Shown: positions 34,759-43,280 of the stretch, piece after piece
Layout: every line of letters begins with the position of its first letter
Numbering within the stretch: the stretch's first letter is position 1
NCBI RefSeq assembly: GCF_042643165.1
Contig: NZ_JBHRSH010000001.1
Coordinates: 2,356,001 to 2,420,000 of the forward strand
Direction of reading: 5' to 3'
Length of the DNA stretch: 64,000 bases
DNA from: Hyphococcus aureus
GTDB lineage: Bacteria > Pseudomonadota > Alphaproteobacteria > Caulobacterales > Parvularculaceae
Notes under the pieces: model-generated
Told to the model about the DNA's origin: nothing
Database searches by the model: none
The model's input: the letters and a program-made list of their open reading frames with translations, nothing else
Made by a program: the position numbers and the translations under genes

Positions 34759-35958
34759 TTATTCTCCGGATGTAATGTTGGAGGCGGTTGCGGACGGCGC
34801 AGGCTCCTCGGAAGTGCGAGAGCCGGGGATGTCGTCCAGCGGATCGGCGGGGCTGACCTTGTCGCCGTCGCCGGCGCCGCGCAGCGGCGAGGTGACGACG
34901 CGATCGCCTTCATTAAGGCCGCTGGCGACAGTTATGGTGTCGCGGTCAGTGGAAACAATCGCCACCTGGTGTTCGGCCAGCGTGTCGTCGTCGGCGATGG
35001 TGTAGACCCTGTCGCGGCCGTAAAGCGCAGAGCGAGGCAACACGATGGCGTTTTCATAAGGCTTGCCGGTGATCGTCGCTTCCACGAACAGGCCCATGGC
35101 CAATGGCGCGCCGTCATCCGATCCGGCGCCATAGGGGTCGTCGACGACGGCGATGGCGATCACCTGACGGGTGGCGGCGTCGATAGCGCCGTCGGTGCGG
35201 GCGATGCGGCCGACCCAGTTGTGGGTCTTGCCGGCGAGCGTCGCGGTCATATAGACGGCCGGGCCAGGATTGTCCTCGGTTTCGGTGAAGGCGAGGGGCA
35301 GACCAAGCTTTGCAAGATCGTTGTCGGTGAGCGGCAAACGAATTTCCGCAACATCGGTGGAGAAAATGCGGCCCAGCTGTGCCCCCGGGGCGACATACTG
35401 ACCGACGCCGACGATGCGTTCACGCACACGGCCGGGGAAAGGCGCGCGGATGGTGGTGCGATCCAGATCCAGTTTTCTGGCCCGGTATTCCGCTCTCGAT
35501 TGCTCAAGCTGCGGAATGCGCAAGGTCAGGTCCGTCGGGTCGTCATCAAGACCGAGTTCTTCATAATCCCTGCGCGCCAGCGCGGCTTCGGCTTCTTCTT
35601 GCGCCAGTCTGGCGCGGGCGGCGGCCTCTGCGGCGCGGTAAGGCGCGTCTTCAATCTTGATGAGCGTGTCGCCTTTTTCAAAGGCGCCGCCATTCACGAA
35701 TTCCGGCGATGTCGAAACGATCTGTCCGGAAACCTGCGCGGTCAGTGAAATATCGGTGCGCGGACGGACTTCGCCTTGCGCCGAAACGTCGAGCGTTACG
35801 GATTTTGACTTCGCAACCGTGAAGAATACCGAGGGCGGTGCAATCTCGGGTTCCTGCAGCTCCGGCTTGGGGCGCAGCGATCCCATGGCGATGACCAGGG
35901 CGACAAACCCGACAAAAATGCCGATCGTGCCGAAAATGGTGAAAAACTTTCGAAACAT
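34759..35958 (-). CDS. RND efflux periplasmic adaptor (membrane fusion protein)
   Basis: A 399-residue adaptor. An N-terminal membrane anchor (residues 5-27) is followed by a biotinyl-lipoyl half-motif, a coiled-coil hairpin rich in Ala/Glu/Arg (AAEAAARARLAQEEAEAALA), a second lipoyl half with RAPFPGRVRERIVGVGQYV, and beta-barrel and membrane-proximal domains. It bridges the permease and the outer-membrane factor. It sits between them with 2- and 9-bp gaps. Confidence 0.93.
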   Translation of the reverse strand: MFRKFFTIFGTIGIFVGFVALVIAMGSLRPKPELQEPEIAPPSVFFTVAKSKSVTLDVSAQGEVRPRTDISLTAQVSGQIVSTSPEFVNGGAFEKGDTLIKIEDAPYRAAEAAARARLAQEEAEAALARRDYEELGLDDDPTDLTLRIPQLEQSRAEYRARKLDLDRTTIRAPFPGRVRERIVGVGQYVAPGAQLGRIFSTDVAEIRLPLTDNDLAKLGLPLAFTETEDNPGPAVYMTATLAGKTHNWVGRIARTDGAIDAATRQVIAIAVVDDPYGAGSDDGAPLAMGLFVEATITGKPYENAIVLPRSALYGRDRVYTIADDDTLAEHQVAIVSTDRDTITVASGLNEGDRVVTSPLRGAGDGDKVSPADPLDDIPGSRTSEEPAPSATASNITSGE

Positions 35959-35967
35959 GAAGGCTAC

Positions 35968-37548
35968 TTACTCTCCGGTTTCAGCTTGCAGCGAGGCCAG
36001 CTTTTCCTCGGTGAGGAAATCGCCCCCGATGGCGAGATAAAGCTGGACGCGGTTCGATACGCGCTGCTGCTGGGCCTGGATGTAGGCGCTTTCCGAAGAG
36101 ATCCTCCGGGTCTGCGCATCCAGCAGGTTAAAGATGGTTGCGGCGCCGCTGGAATAACGGCGCTCGGTCAGGTCTTCGGCGGCGGCGGCTTCTTCATAAG
36201 CAAGACGCAAGGCTTCTTCGCGCGCCGCGAGAAGGGTTTCCGCCGCGATTGCATTTTCAGCTTCCTGATAGGCGGTCAGCACCGTCTGCACATAGCTGTA
36301 AAGAGAGGCTTGCGCGGCGGCGCGGGCGCGCTTGGAATTGGCGAGGAGACGCCCGCCCTGAAACAGCGGTTGGAAAAGACCGGCGGCGATATTCCCGGCG
36401 AGGCGTTCAGGGTCGAGTACGTCGGCGAGATTTGGACCCGATGTCGAAATTTGCGAGGACAGCGTCAATTGCGGCAGCATTTGCTTGCGTGCGGCGCGGG
36501 CGCGAAGGCCAGCGCTTTCCATGCGCGCTTCTGCGGCGGCGAGGTCAGGACGCCTTGCGAGGATTTCGCCCGGCGCGCCTGCGCCGGCCAGTTGCGGAAG
36601 CGAGGGCAGCGTAGCGGCCGCTTCAAGCTCTGCGGACGGATAGCGGCCGAGCAGCACTTCAAGCGCGCGCGATGATTCAAGTTCAAGACGCTGACGCAAG
36701 GCAAGGTTGGCCTGGCTTGATCCGAGCGCAGAGCGCGACAGGCGCACATCAAGGCTGGAAGAGACGCCGCGGTCATAGCGGCGTTCGGTGACGCGCAAAT
36801 TGCGTTCACGCGCCTGCGTATCGCGTTCGGCGAGTTCACGCTGCTGGCGCGCTTCGATCAGCGAAAACCAGGCTTGCGCAACGCGCGCCGCCAGAGAAAG
36901 GCGCGCAGCTTCTAGATCGGCGTACGCTGCGGCGGCGTCTTTATAGGAAGCCCGGGTTTCATCTGTGAGACGGCCCCAGACATCGAGCTCCCACTGGATC
37001 TGTGCGCCAAGGGAGAAGTTGTTGATGTAAAGGCGACGGTTCGGAAGGTCAGCGTCTATAAAGCCGTCATTATCTGTATCAAGCCCGTCTAGCCTGCCGT
37101 CGCCATCCGAATCGAGTCCGAAGCGATCTTCAATCTCTTGCGCGCGCAACCCACTCGCATCGGCATTGCCGCCGGCCTGCGCCGCCGATGTCGGGTCGGT
37201 GACAATGGCGTTGCGGCTCGAACGGGCGGAAGCGCCGAGCGTCGGCAGGAGGTTGGCGCGGGAGATGCGCGCGCCTTCGCGCGCCTGATCAAGATTGGCA
37301 GCGGTGGCAAGATAATTGTTGTTGCGTTCAAGCGCTTCATCAATCAGGCCGCGCAGCGCGTTGTCATGAAACGCCGCCACCCAGTCGCCTGTGGGCGCGA
37401 CAGTGACGTCAGCGTCCGCTGTCCACACGGCAGGCGCGTCCGGCAATTTCGCCTCCAGCAGCTCCTGATCCACGCTTGCACAGGATGCAGCCATAAGGAT
37501 TGCGGTCGCTGCGGCGCTGCTGCGAAAAATTGCTTTACCAGAAAACAT
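35968..37548 (-). CDS. NodT/OprM-type outer-membrane efflux lipoprotein with calcium-type repeats
   Basis: A 526-residue outer-membrane factor and first gene of the RND operon. I chose ATG 37548 because the product then has a lipoprotein signal with lipobox AASC; an in-frame start at 37647 would mask it. Two OEP domains show the typical ARANLLPTLGASA and DVRLSRSALGSSQANLALRQRLE segments. Unusually, residues about 145-167 contain LDSDGDGRLDGLDTDNDGF, two D-x-D-x-D-G units like EF-hand or thrombospondin type-3 calcium loops, inserted in the periplasmic part. It should form the outer-membrane channel of the pump. Confidence 0.92.
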   Translation of the reverse strand: MFSGKAIFRSSAAATAILMAASCASVDQELLEAKLPDAPAVWTADADVTVAPTGDWVAAFHDNALRGLIDEALERNNNYLATAANLDQAREGARISRANLLPTLGASARSSRNAIVTDPTSAAQAGGNADASGLRAQEIEDRFGLDSDGDGRLDGLDTDNDGFIDADLPNRRLYINNFSLGAQIQWELDVWGRLTDETRASYKDAAAAYADLEAARLSLAARVAQAWFSLIEARQQRELAERDTQARERNLRVTERRYDRGVSSSLDVRLSRSALGSSQANLALRQRLELESSRALEVLLGRYPSAELEAAATLPSLPQLAGAGAPGEILARRPDLAAAEARMESAGLRARAARKQMLPQLTLSSQISTSGPNLADVLDPERLAGNIAAGLFQPLFQGGRLLANSKRARAAAQASLYSYVQTVLTAYQEAENAIAAETLLAAREEALRLAYEEAAAAEDLTERRYSSGAATIFNLLDAQTRRISSESAYIQAQQQRVSNRVQLYLAIGGDFLTEEKLASLQAETGE

Positions 37549-37943
37549 CGGGCCCCTCTTTGTCCTTGTTCTGCAAACGTACATGTCGGCGCCGCGCCCT
37601 GACTGCAAGGCTATTTCGGCCAGATGAGCGGCGTCTGCGATAAACACCGAACATTTGGGCTAAAATGGTGACGCAACCTACCGTCCCATCTTGACACGAT
37701 GGTTAACAAATAGGGACTGCGCCTCGAAAATCGCAGGAAAAAAGCGGCTTTTACCTCACACTCGCCAATCTTTTTCACGCGGCCGGATGGAATGGCGGGC
37801 TCGTTTTTCAGCTCAGGTTTCCAGGGCGCGCGCATCGGTCCGCGCTCGGCGTCACCGCCAGGGCGGCCGCCCGGAAAAAACTTGAAGCATATCAATGTAA
37901 TAGATGTTTCTTACGGAATTCGTCGCGCAGCCCCGGAAATCCC
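37549..37943. other. Intergenic region upstream of the efflux operon
   Basis: About 400 bp between the efflux operon start and the tRNA-Cys region. I see no convincing gene, repeat or promoter box in it; short reading frames here lack a Shine-Dalgarno sequence and family features. The efflux operon promoter presumably lies within the first 150 bp. Confidence 0.5.
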
Positions 37944-37962
37944 ACTCCGAAGTAGCCGGAGT
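37944..37962 (-). terminator. Hairpin downstream of tRNA-Cys
   Basis: A 6-bp inverted repeat (ACTCCG against CGGAGT, 7-nt loop) immediately 3' of tRNA-Cys. There is no T-run on either strand, so it is a weak terminator or processing-site candidate. Confidence 0.35.
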
Positions 37963-37964
37963 AG

Positions 37965-38038
37965 TGGAGGCCACGGCCGGAATCGAACCGGCGTACACGG
38001 CTTTGCAGGCCGCTGCGTCACCACTCCGCCACGTGGCC
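37965..38038 (-). tRNA. tRNA-Cys(GCA)
   Basis: A 74-nt tRNA with encoded CCA and acceptor stem GGCCACG/CGTGGCC. The anticodon loop CTGCAAA gives anticodon GCA. All arms are intact and no integrated element is visible beside it. Confidence 0.96.
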
Positions 38039-38228
38039 GAAAAACAACCGCCCTGTGGTGTGGGGCGGCTCCGAAGGGCCGTCCTCATAGCGCGGGGCGG
38101 GGGTGCGGTCAAAGGCGAAATGCGCGGCGCCGGTTTGGCCTGTCGCGCCGCGTTGGCCAATGCGTTGCAACCGGACGCGGCCGGATGTATGCCCCGGGAA
38201 GAAAGAACCGGCCACAAGGGGCTTAAAG

Positions 38229-38882
38229 ATGGACTTCAAGACGGCGCGGCGGCGGATGGTGGACAGTCAGGTGCGCACCAATGACGTCACCGATTTGCGG
38301 TTGCAGACAGCGCTCGAAACCATACCGCGGGAGATGTTTCTGCCATCGGCCTTGCGCGAGCAGGCATATGTGGAGCGCGAACTCCCTTACGCGCCGGGTC
38401 GTTCCATGCTGACTGCGCGGGATTTCGCCAAGCTCGTCGCTGCGGCTGATCCGCGTCCCGGCGATCTCTGCCTCGATGCGGTGGCTGGCACCGGCTATTC
38501 GACGGCTGTGCTCGCCGGTCTGGTGGACATGGTGGTCGCGGTCGAGAGCGATGAGGCGCTGGCGGCGGCGGCTCAGGAAAACATCACCAAGCTTGATGTC
38601 GCCAACGCCGCCGTGATCACCGGCGACAGCGCGAAAGGCGCGCCGGGGCAGGGCCCGTTCGACCTTATCTTGATTGATGGCGTTATCGAGATTCGGCCGG
38701 ACACGCTGTTGGCGCAGCTCAAGGACCGCGGCCGTCTGGCCACGATCGAGCGCCGCGGCGGCGTTTCCCGCGGTGTCGTCTATCGGCGCAGCGGCGACGC
38801 CTTCGCCGCCACAGAGAAATTCGACGCCATGGCGAAGACCGTGCTGCCTGGTTTCGCTGCGGCGAAATCCTTCGTCTTTTAA
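38229..38882 (+). CDS. Protein-L-isoaspartate O-methyltransferase family protein
   Basis: A 217-residue class I SAM-dependent methyltransferase of the Pcm family. It starts MDFKTARRRMVDSQVRTNDV, the usual alphaproteobacterial start of this subgroup. The SAM motif is CLDAVAGTGYSTAVLAGL, with Ala in place of the first Gly of the common VxxGxGxGYxxA form. Pcm proteins repair isoaspartyl residues, but this tolC-linked subgroup may have another role. ATG 38229 is preferred over 38103. It lies just upstream of tolC, a conserved alphaproteobacterial arrangement. Confidence 0.85.
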   Translation: MDFKTARRRMVDSQVRTNDVTDLRLQTALETIPREMFLPSALREQAYVERELPYAPGRSMLTARDFAKLVAAADPRPGDLCLDAVAGTGYSTAVLAGLVDMVVAVESDEALAAAAQENITKLDVANAAVITGDSAKGAPGQGPFDLILIDGVIEIRPDTLLAQLKDRGRLATIERRGGVSRGVVYRRSGDAFAATEKFDAMAKTVLPGFAAAKSFVF

Positions 38883-38947
38883 CGGGATATTCACGCGGCA
38901 AGCTGTTGAATCCCCTTGAAGACAGGCAGTGCGGGCGCAGATACTTG

Positions 38948-40327
38948 ATGTGGCGTCATCGTTTGCGTCCGGCGGTCGTCAGGGAGTTTTTGGTTGTGCG
39001 GGTTTCAGTTTCTCTTTTTGCCGTCTTGGCGGCGCTTGGCGCAGGGGTGAATGCGCCGGCATATGGCGAAACCCTCAATGATGCGCTGGCGATCGCTTAT
39101 CAGACCAATCCGAATATTCGCGCCGAACGCGCAAGGCTGCGTGCGATCCGCGAGTCGAAAGCGCAAGCCTGGGCTGGCGCCTTGCCGCAGGTGACGGCGA
39201 GCGGCTCCTACAACAAGGTCGATGTCTCTCAGACCTCCACTCTGGGTTCGTCTGACGAAAAACTCGATACGATTATTGGCGCCGTCAACGCCGAACAGCC
39301 GATCTTCACCGGATTTCGAAATTACAACGCCATCAAACAGGCGGGCGCCCGTGTGCGCGCCGGCGGCGCGCAACTCGCCGCCGCAGAACAGCAGGTGCTG
39401 CTTGAGGTCGCCGGCGCCTATTTCAATGTTCAGCGCAACATGGCCGTATTTAATCTGAATACAAACAATGTGTCTGTGTTGCTGCGTCAGCAAGACATGG
39501 CGAAGGCGCGTTTCGATGTGGGCGAGATCACCCGCACTGATGTGTCGCAGGCTGACGCGCGCCTCGCTGAAGCGCGCGCGCGGCTGTCTTCGTCGCAAGG
39601 CCAGCTCGCGATTGCACGCGCCCAATATGCGGAGCTTGTGGGCCAGTCGCCGGGCGATCTTGAGCCTGTCGAGACGCTGCCGGAATTGCCGGAGACGCTT
39701 GAGGCCGCGCTTGTCATCGCCGACCAATACGCCCCCGCCAATATTGCCGCCCGCGAACAGGCCGAAGTTTCCCGCCGTCAGGTCAACATTGCGCGCGGCG
39801 CTTTCTTGCCGTCAGTAGCGCTGACCGCTGGTTATCAGTATGCGGAAGAACCAAGCTTTTTCGTCGAGAACAGTGAAGAGTTCTCGTTCGGCGCGCGCGC
39901 GTCGGTGCCGATTTTTCTTGGCGGCCTGAATTTCTCCCGCGTGCGCGAGGCGAAGGCCCTGCATGACAGCGACCGCTCCCGCGCCACGGCCGCCGCGCGT
40001 CAGGTCGAGGCGCAGACTGTCGCCGCTTGGGAGCGTCTTGTCACAGCGCGTGCAATTGTCCGTTCGGCGACGGCGTCAGTAGAAGCCAACACGCTTGCCC
40101 TTGAAGGCGTCCGCCAGGAAGCACAGGTTGGCACGCGAACGACGCTTGATGTGCTTAACGCCGAACTGGAAGCCCTTAATGCGCAAGTGACGCTGGTGAG
40201 CGCGCAGCGCGACGCACAGACAGCGGCGTTCTCGCTATTGGCGGCGATCGGGATGTTAACCCCTGAGGCGGCGGGCGTATCGCAAGAGGCGCTATCCGAA
40301 GCCGCAGGAACGCTTTACGAGGATTAG
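38948..40327 (+). CDS. tolC: TolC family outer-membrane protein
   Basis: A 459-residue outer-membrane channel of the TolC/type I secretion family. The signal sequence ends near PAYGE. ETLNDALAIAYQTNPNIRAERARLRA and the repeated OEP helices (VDVSQADARLAEARARL, TTLDVLNAELEALNAQVTL) are typical. ATG 38948 gives a rather long signal region, and GTG 38996 is a credible alternative. It works with adaptor-permease pairs for secretion or efflux. It is separate from the NodT-type factor at 36 kb. Confidence 0.9.
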   Translation: MWRHRLRPAVVREFLVVRVSVSLFAVLAALGAGVNAPAYGETLNDALAIAYQTNPNIRAERARLRAIRESKAQAWAGALPQVTASGSYNKVDVSQTSTLGSSDEKLDTIIGAVNAEQPIFTGFRNYNAIKQAGARVRAGGAQLAAAEQQVLLEVAGAYFNVQRNMAVFNLNTNNVSVLLRQQDMAKARFDVGEITRTDVSQADARLAEARARLSSSQGQLAIARAQYAELVGQSPGDLEPVETLPELPETLEAALVIADQYAPANIAAREQAEVSRRQVNIARGAFLPSVALTAGYQYAEEPSFFVENSEEFSFGARASVPIFLGGLNFSRVREAKALHDSDRSRATAAARQVEAQTVAAWERLVTARAIVRSATASVEANTLALEGVRQEAQVGTRTTLDVLNAELEALNAQVTLVSAQRDAQTAAFSLLAAIGMLTPEAAGVSQEALSEAAGTLYED

Positions 40328-40440
40328 GCTTCGCGTAAGCTAGGCCTTGATAACTGGCGCGAAGCGCCTGAAAACCACACGTGAAGGGCTTTGCTCGCCC
40401 AATTCCGACGAATTGACCCCGTCAGAGGACCCTAGGTCAC

Positions 40441-40998
40441 ATGGAAAACGCCCAACCAGAACCCAGTATGGAAGAGATTCTCGCCTCGATCCGCCGGATT
40501 ATCTCCGAGGATGAGGAAGATCAGGCAGCGCCGGCGGCCGTAAAGGCCGCTCCCGACCCTGCGCCCGCTCCACAAGCGCCGGCCGCGCCCAAACCAGCCG
40601 AGCCGGCGGCGCCCGAGCTGACCCTGACGCCTGAGGCGGCCCGGCCGCCATCAGCGCCCGCGCCTGCTCCAGCCGGGCAAGCCAGAGGCTTTGGCGCGGA
40701 CGACCGGTTCAAGACTGACGACATTGAAATGGTTAGAGAAAAAACGGCGGCTCCGATGCAACATGACACCGAAGAAGACATTCTCGACCGGTCTGCGGCG
40801 GCTGCGGCCTCGCAAGCCTTTCAGAACCTGTCCCAGTCCGTCCGGATTTCCGAAGGGCCGGGGCGGACGCTGGAGGACATCGTGACCGAGATGCTCAAAC
40901 CCATGGTCAAGGACTGGCTCGACGCCAACCTGCCGGGGATTGTTGAGGAAAAGGTCGAGGAAGAGGTTCAGCGCGTCGCGCGCCGCCGCCGCGGTTAA
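40441..40998 (+). CDS. popZ: Polar organising protein PopZ (DUF2497)
   Basis: A 185-residue protein with the PopZ architecture. The short N-terminal helix is PSMEEILASIRRIISEDEE (residues 9-27). A Pro/Ala/Glu-rich disordered linker of about 60 residues follows, then a C-terminal three-helix oligomerisation region (RTLEDIVTEMLKPMVKDWLD, then LPGIVEEKVEEEVQRVARR). PopZ forms a cell-pole matrix that anchors ParB/chromosome origins in alphaproteobacteria. A strong terminator follows the gene. Confidence 0.93.
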   Translation: MENAQPEPSMEEILASIRRIISEDEEDQAAPAAVKAAPDPAPAPQAPAAPKPAEPAAPELTLTPEAARPPSAPAPAPAGQARGFGADDRFKTDDIEMVREKTAAPMQHDTEEDILDRSAAAAASQAFQNLSQSVRISEGPGRTLEDIVTEMLKPMVKDWLDANLPGIVEEKVEEEVQRVARRRRG

Positions 40999-41046
40999 GC
41001 GGACGGGTAAGGATGGGCGGCTGAGGCCGCCCCCATCGAATTTGCG

Positions 41047-41090
41047 AAAGCCGGCTCCCCGAAGAAAAAATGGGGCCGGCTTTTTCTTTT
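41047..41090 (+). terminator. Intrinsic terminator after popZ
   Basis: The stem AAAGCCGGC(T)CCCC against GGGGCCGGCTTT has one bulge and an 11-nt A-rich loop, followed directly by TTTTTCTTTT. It ends the popZ transcript and lies before the start chosen for the S9 peptidase. Confidence 0.85.
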
Positions 41091-41123
41091 GCGTCAAGCG
41101 AGCCGATGCGGGAAACCGGAGCC

Positions 41124-43202
41124 ATGAAACAGCCAAAATCAGAATTGACCTATCCCGAGACCAGAACCGTCGACCAGACGGACGAATTTTTCGGCGTAAG
41201 CGTCGCCGATCCCTATCGCTGGCTCGAGGCGGATGTGCGCGAGGACAAGGCGGTGGCGGACTGGGTCGCGGCGGAAAATGAAACGACCTTCGCCTATCTG
41301 AAGACCTTGCCGGGTCGCGGCGCCATCAAGGCGCGCCTGAAGACGCTGTGGGATTACGAAAAATTTCTTCTCCCCGTCAAAAAAGGCGAGCGGATTTTCT
41401 ATCGCCGCAATGACGGACTCCAGAATCAATATGTCCTTCATGTTCAGGACAGCGACGCTCGTCCGCGCATTCTCCTTGATCCGAATGGCTGGTCCGAGGA
41501 CGGCGCCACGGCGCTGTCGACCTATCATCCGTCGCTGGACGGATCGCTGGTCGCCTATCAGGTGCAGGAAGGCGGTTCCGACTGGATGACGATCCGCATC
41601 GTTGACGCATCGAGCGGGAATGTTCTCGAAGACAAAATCGACTGGGTGAAATTTTCCGGCGTCTCCTGGGCGAAGGACGGTTCCGGCTTTTACTATTCGC
41701 GTTATCCCGAACCGGAAGAAGGCGAAGCGTTCCAGAGTCTCAATCTCGATCAGGCGGTGTATTTTCACAAAACCGGCGATGCGCCGGAGCATGACAGGCT
41801 CATCTATGCGCGCCCTGAACATCCGGAACACGGCTTCAGCGCGAGTGTTTCAAGCGACGGCAAGACGCTGGTCGTCACCGTGTGGAAGGGAACCGACAGC
41901 CGCTATGAAGTGGTGCTGATCGACCTTCAACATTTCGCGGCCGAACCCCTGGAAATCGTTTCCGGCTTTAAGCACGATTACAGCTATATCGCGACGGCGG
42001 CGGGCCGCCATTTTTTCTTTACTGATGAAAATGCGCCGAAAGGCAAGTTGGTCGCGACCCGGGTGACTGATCCCGGCGCCGCCTGGGAGGAGATTCTCCC
42101 CGAAAGCGCGCATGTTCTGTCCGGCGTCAATGTCGTCGGGGGCCGAGTATTCGCGCATTATATGGAAGATGTGAAATCGGCGGTGCGGATGTTTGCACTC
42201 GATGGATCGCCGCTTGGCGCGGTGACGTTGCCGGGCGTCGGCTCAGCCGGCGGTTTTGGCGGCGAGCCGGACGACACGGAAACCTTTTTCAGCTTCGAAA
42301 GTTTCAACCAGCCGCCGACGACCTATCGCCTCGACATCGCGACCGGCGAACAATCCATCTTCCGCGAAGCGAAGGCGCCGTTCGACCCGCAAGATTTCGA
42401 CGTGCGCCAGGTTTTTTATCCGTCGAAGGACGGAACAAAAATCCCGATGTTCATCGCACACAAAAAGGGGCTGGATCTGTCGCAAGGCGCCCCGACGCTG
42501 CTCTACGCCTATGGCGGGTTCAGTGTCTCGGTGACGCCGGCGTTTTCCGTGACGCGGCTTCAGTGGATGGAGATGGGCGGCGTCTTTGCGCTCGCCAATA
42601 TTCGCGGCGGCGGCGAATACGGCAAGGAATGGCATGACGCCGGGCGGCTGTTGCACAAACAGAATGTCTTCGACGATTTCATCGCGGCGGGCGAATATCT
42701 GATTGCTGAAGGGATCACCACAAAGGATAAGCTCGCGATACAAGGCGGGTCCAATGGCGGGCTGTTGGTCGGCGCGGTCATCAACCAGCGCCCGGATTTG
42801 TTCGCGGCGGGTCTGCCCGCGGTGGGCGTCATGGACATGCTGCGCTTCAACCAGTTCACGGCGGGGCGGTTCTGGGTCGACGACTATGGCGATCCGGCCA
42901 AGGAGGCGGATTTCAGGAATCTTTACGCCTATTCGCCCTACCATAATGTGCGCGATGGCGAGGACTATCCGGCGATCATGGTCACGACGGCGGACACCGA
43001 CGACCGCGTCGTGCCGGGCCATAGCTTCAAATACGCCGCAGCCCTTCAGTCGGCCGATATCGGGGACCGGCCCCATCTCATCCGGATCGAGACCCGGGCG
43101 GGCCATGGGGCGGGCAAGCCCACGGACAAAATCATCGAGGAATATGCTGATATGTGGGCGTTTATCGCCGCCCACACCGGGTTAGAGCCTCCGGGCAAGT
43201 GA
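41124..43202 (+). CDS. S9 family prolyl oligopeptidase
   Basis: A 692-residue serine peptidase with an N-terminal seven-bladed propeller (residues about 20-400) and a C-terminal alpha/beta-hydrolase domain. The nucleophile is S543 in QGGSNGGLLVGA, the Asp lies in TDDRVVPGH and the His in RAGHGAGKP. NIRGGGEYGKEWHDAG is the typical POP/oligopeptidase B segment. No signal peptide is seen, so it is probably cytoplasmic. ATG 41124 follows the popZ terminator; an earlier start at 41070 would lie inside it. Confidence 0.92.
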   Translation: MKQPKSELTYPETRTVDQTDEFFGVSVADPYRWLEADVREDKAVADWVAAENETTFAYLKTLPGRGAIKARLKTLWDYEKFLLPVKKGERIFYRRNDGLQNQYVLHVQDSDARPRILLDPNGWSEDGATALSTYHPSLDGSLVAYQVQEGGSDWMTIRIVDASSGNVLEDKIDWVKFSGVSWAKDGSGFYYSRYPEPEEGEAFQSLNLDQAVYFHKTGDAPEHDRLIYARPEHPEHGFSASVSSDGKTLVVTVWKGTDSRYEVVLIDLQHFAAEPLEIVSGFKHDYSYIATAAGRHFFFTDENAPKGKLVATRVTDPGAAWEEILPESAHVLSGVNVVGGRVFAHYMEDVKSAVRMFALDGSPLGAVTLPGVGSAGGFGGEPDDTETFFSFESFNQPPTTYRLDIATGEQSIFREAKAPFDPQDFDVRQVFYPSKDGTKIPMFIAHKKGLDLSQGAPTLLYAYGGFSVSVTPAFSVTRLQWMEMGGVFALANIRGGGEYGKEWHDAGRLLHKQNVFDDFIAAGEYLIAEGITTKDKLAIQGGSNGGLLVGAVINQRPDLFAAGLPAVGVMDMLRFNQFTAGRFWVDDYGDPAKEADFRNLYAYSPYHNVRDGEDYPAIMVTTADTDDRVVPGHSFKYAAALQSADIGDRPHLIRIETRAGHGAGKPTDKIIEEYADMWAFIAAHTGLEPPGK

Positions 43203-43270
43203 TTGACGGTCAAAGCGGTTGAGCATTGGCCCGGCGGCGGATAAACCGGGCCTTCGCAGCCGCAGAATGA

Positions 43271-43279
43271 CCCCCCCCC
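43271..43279 (+). repeat. C9 homopolymer just upstream of the valS start
   Basis: Nine consecutive C residues end one base before the valS ATG. An upstream ATG at 43267 opens a 10-codon frame, out of frame with valS, that ends at a TAG inside valS. One extra C would place that ATG in frame with valS. The tract could slip during replication or be a sequencing error. Confidence 0.7.
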
Positions 43280-43280
43280 A

